Of a stretch of DNA of 64,000 bases, positions 61,545-64,000 are shown one piece after another (positions within the stretch are counted from its first letter, which is position 1; every line of letters starts with the position of its first letter). Below the pieces are notes generated by a model, which saw only the letters and a program-made list of their open reading frames with translations, ran no database searches and was not told the origin of the DNA. The position numbers were made by a program, and so were the translations under genes. The DNA is from DASZBX01 sp035943635 (lineage in GTDB: Bacteria > Actinomycetota > Actinomycetes > Streptomycetales > Catenulisporaceae): NCBI GenBank assembly GCA_035943635.1, contig DASZBX010000057.1:62001-126000 (forward strand). The letters are read 5' to 3'.

Positions 61545-63956
61545 TCAGGGCTTGATCTCGACGACCTGCGGGTCGTGGTCACTCGTCTGGTTCGCGTACT
61601 CCGAGTTGATGTGCACGACCTGGTAGGTGTACGAGGTGATGCCCTTGGACACCAGAATGTGGTCCAGGACCTCGGAAACACCCTCGTAGTCATACGTGTA
61701 CTGCTGGTCGACCGGCAGCGTGGTGATCAGGTCGGTCAGGATGGACGGGCCGGAACCGTCGGACGTACCGGTCTCCAGCGAGGCCAGCGCCGGGCTGAAC
61801 TGGTAGTCGTTCAGGTCGCCGACCACGACCACGTCCGCCTTCTTGTCCACGTCCAGGATGCTCTGCACGAAGTCGTGCTCGACCTGGGCCTGCCCCGAAC
61901 GCTGGACCTGCGAGGACTGCTGCGGGAACTGGTAGCGGCCGTCCTGGTTCTGGTCGCCGAGCTTGGCCACCAGGTGGTTCGCGATCACGAACACGGTCTT
62001 GCCGCGGAAGCTGAACTCGCCGACCAGCGGCTTGCGGCTGTTCTGCCAGACCGGGTCGGCCGGGTCGATCCGGCCGGGGGACAGGGTCAGCGCGGGCTCG
62101 CCGTGCTGCTTGACCACCGCGGTCGCGGTCGTGGTGCGGTCCACCGAGGGCGAACCGGTGTCCAGGAAGGACACATCCGCCTGGTTGAACAGGAACACCT
62201 GCCGGATGTTGCCGCCCGGCTGGCCGCCGTCCTGGTCGTTGGCCGGGTCGATCTCCCGGTAGCTGTACTGCGGGCCGCCGGCCGCGGCGATCGCGGTGGC
62301 CAGGTCGGCGATGGTCTGGTCGGCGGCGACCGTGCCGTCGTTCGTCGCGCCGGTGTCGTCCTGGACCTCCTCGACCGCGATGATGTCCGGCGAGGCCAGG
62401 TTCTTCACGATCCCGGTCGCCAGCGCCTGGTACTTAGACGCCGGGTCGGACGGGGCCAGGTTCTCCACGTTGTACGTCGCGATCGACAGCTGCTTGGCCG
62501 TCCCGGCGGTGGCGACCGTCGGGGCCAGGTTGTTGTGCACGACCGTGCCGAGCGTGGCGGCGGCGATCAGGAAACCGCCGTACTGCGAGTAGTCGATGGT
62601 GCCGACGGTGGCCCCGGAGAACTCGTCGCCGACGCTCACCTCGGGGTTGGTGCCGTTGTCCGCGACCACTTCGATCCGGCCGGCCGGGGTCTGGTTCTCG
62701 CCGAGCAGTTCGCTGCCGCCGCGGAAGGTGGCGTCCACGCCCGGGTCGCTGGTCACGTACTGCTCGCCGTAGCTGTCCGACGGACCGATCACCTTGGCAT
62801 TGTCGATCTCGACCCGCATGCCTTCGATGGACTCGTAGTAGTCCAGGGCCGAGCGGCTCGGGGTGATCGGGGTGGTCTCGATGCTCGCGCCGCCCAGGTT
62901 CGGGGCGTAGGCGGTCGGCACGGTGCCGGGGGCCAGCACGATCGGCGCGGGCAGCGCGTTGCCGGTGCTCAGGGTGACCGCGGTGGCCGACCCGAGCTCG
63001 GTCTGGGACAGGTTCGAGGTGGTCGCCGCGGTGTCGCCGGAGGCCAGCGGGTAGTACTGCTCCACCTTGCCGCTGACCAGCAGGGAGTCGCCGACCGCGA
63101 CGGTCGGGGCCGAGCCGGTGTAGACGAACACGGCCTCACTGGTGGCCGGGTCGGCGTCCGGGGCGGGGTCCTGGATCCAGTAGCCCTGCGAGCCGCTGGT
63201 GCGGATCGCGGTGACGATGCCGGGGACGTCGGTGACGGTCTGGCCGTTCTCCGGCGAGATCCACTTGTCGCTCTGGATGTCGTGGATCCGCAGCGGGCCG
63301 GGGACCGGCGGCGGGGTGCCGCCGCCGCTGCCCGAACCGGTCGGGGTCGGCGCGCCGTCGGTGAAGTCGGCGCCGTTCTGGTCGGTGTCCACCCCGTTGG
63401 TGCGCGAGTCGGAGGTGGTGTTGGTGGTGGCCGGGGCGTCGGCCGTGCCCTCGTGCACCACCGCGGTGCCGTAGCCGACCAGGTCGTGCACGCTTGCGGC
63501 CGCGGCGCAGTCGGCCGCGGTCAGGCAGGTCAGCGCGGTCTGCGAGGAGACCAGGGCGACGGTGCCGGCGGTGCCGGACAGGTTGATCGCGCCGGTCACG
63601 TCCGGGGTGGGCAGGCTCTGGGTGCCGCCGGCGCCGGCCGCCTCCTGGACCAGGAAGTACCCGCCGGGCGCGATCGACCCGGTCAGGCCGGTGACCTGCC
63701 AGGTGCTGGTCGGGCTGGGCGAGGCGGACAGGTACTGGACCGACCACGAGCCGAGCTGGACGGCGGTTGTACCGGCGTTGTAGAGCTCGATGAAGTCGTT
63801 CTTCAGCGCGGCGCCGGAGTTCCCGCCGCCGCCGTACACCTCGTTCACGACGACGTCGGCGGATACGGTGGCCTGGGCGCCGGGGACGACCAGGACGGTC
63901 GCGGCGACGGCCGCGGCGGCGGTCGCTCCGGCCGCTAGCATGCGTAATCTGGACAC
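61545..63956 (-). CDS. Secreted ExeM/NucH-type extracellular nuclease with lamin-tail domain
   Basis: An 803-residue secreted protein. Signal peptide ~1-30 (ends GAQA). Lamin-tail domain ~35-175 (VVVNEVYGGGGNSGAALKNDFIELYN). A beta-rich OB-like region ~230-460 follows (IHDIQSDKW; GDSLLVSGKVEQYYP). The endonuclease/exonuclease/phosphatase domain ~490-803 has SIATYNVENL, DIIAVEEVQDD, FVIANHLVAKLGD, VVVVGDLND and LDHILVSKG, ending TSDHDPQVVEIKP; all catalytic motifs are intact. Extracellular DNA degradation for nutrient use or biofilm turnover is likely. The upstream region runs out of the window. Confidence 0.95.
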   Translation of the reverse strand: MSRLRMLAAGATAAAAVAATVLVVPGAQATVSADVVVNEVYGGGGNSGAALKNDFIELYNAGTTAVQLGSWSVQYLSASPSPTSTWQVTGLTGSIAPGGYFLVQEAAGAGGTQSLPTPDVTGAINLSGTAGTVALVSSQTALTCLTAADCAAAASVHDLVGYGTAVVHEGTADAPATTNTTSDSRTNGVDTDQNGADFTDGAPTPTGSGSGGGTPPPVPGPLRIHDIQSDKWISPENGQTVTDVPGIVTAIRTSGSQGYWIQDPAPDADPATSEAVFVYTGSAPTVAVGDSLLVSGKVEQYYPLASGDTAATTSNLSQTELGSATAVTLSTGNALPAPIVLAPGTVPTAYAPNLGGASIETTPITPSRSALDYYESIEGMRVEIDNAKVIGPSDSYGEQYVTSDPGVDATFRGGSELLGENQTPAGRIEVVADNGTNPEVSVGDEFSGATVGTIDYSQYGGFLIAAATLGTVVHNNLAPTVATAGTAKQLSIATYNVENLAPSDPASKYQALATGIVKNLASPDIIAVEEVQDDTGATNDGTVAADQTIADLATAIAAAGGPQYSYREIDPANDQDGGQPGGNIRQVFLFNQADVSFLDTGSPSVDRTTTATAVVKQHGEPALTLSPGRIDPADPVWQNSRKPLVGEFSFRGKTVFVIANHLVAKLGDQNQDGRYQFPQQSSQVQRSGQAQVEHDFVQSILDVDKKADVVVVGDLNDYQFSPALASLETGTSDGSGPSILTDLITTLPVDQQYTYDYEGVSEVLDHILVSKGITSYTYQVVHINSEYANQTSDHDPQVVEIKP

Positions 63957-64000
63957 GGTCCTCCTTGAGTGCGGGTGGGCAGCCCTTCAGGATGTCGGTG

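Noticed and set aside
60831..63938. 1035-codon open frame opposite the secreted nuclease
   Set aside because: Antisense shadow of the nuclease gene; no protein-like composition.

Overview
The window is GC-rich (roughly 70%) actinobacterial chromosome. Third-position GC is very high, many starts are GTG, and GGAGG-type ribosome binding sites are common. The gene set suits a filamentous soil actinomycete: type VII secretion (T7SS) genes, many ECF sigma factors, a BldN-like sigma factor, DUF574 methyltransferase, and secreted polysaccharide hydrolases. A Catenulisporales or Streptomyces-like host is plausible, but the sequence alone does not fix the genus.

Layout. (1) 1-18.7 kb is a T7SS-type locus. 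It holds a very large repeat protein running off the left edge, an EssC/EccC-like ATPase, and a leftward operon of an ECF sigma factor with a Cys-rich tail, a helical putative substrate, a WXG100 protein and a protein kinase fused to a phosphodiester glycosidase. A beta-helix/AAA+ fusion and two anchored lectin-like proteins follow. (2) 19-27.5 kb carries small metabolic and regulatory genes: SnoaL-like protein, phosphotransferase, TetR with a GH13 amylase, alpha/beta hydrolase, MFS exporter with TetR, a 194-bp MITE-like element, and a GAF-PP2C phosphatase. (3) 27.6-32.8 kb has a secreted GH130, a YeaQ/GlsB stress protein, a STAS protein, and a response regulator with a CHASE3-type histidine kinase. 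(4) 32.8-35.9 kb is a second T7SS block (EspC-like, PPE/WXG-like, mycosin protease). (5) 36.2-48.4 kb has a BldN-like sigma factor, a secreted GH92 mannosidase with ricin-type domains, an ECF42 sigma with its DGPF partner, a WXG-like protein, DUF2252, DUF574 methyltransferase and a GH19 chitinase. (6) 48.4-54.8 kb is a rearranged zone: a ~1.17-kb nested inverted repeat with a hexanucleotide tract in its loop, a GH26 gene with a foreign 3' end, a GH43 C-terminal fragment joined to a sugar-binding lipoprotein N-terminus, LacI, and a carbohydrate-binding remnant behind an intact promoter. (7) 55-64 kb returns to ordinary genes: MDR reductase, SixA-like phosphatase, ECF sigma, SDR, secreted Ig-like protein, methyltransferase, DoxX and a secreted ExeM/NucH-type nuclease.

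The GH130 and GH92 genes share an identical 12-bp palindrome upstream, which suggests co-control in mannan or N-glycan use. The two T7SS blocks supply motor, substrates, protease and regulators, but no EccB, EccD or EccE homologue is visible. The most unusual items are the kinase-phosphodiester glycosidase fusion in the WXG100 operon, the nested inverted repeat with truncated hydrolase genes beside it, and a MITE whose CTAG target duplication supplies the stop codons of two convergent genes.
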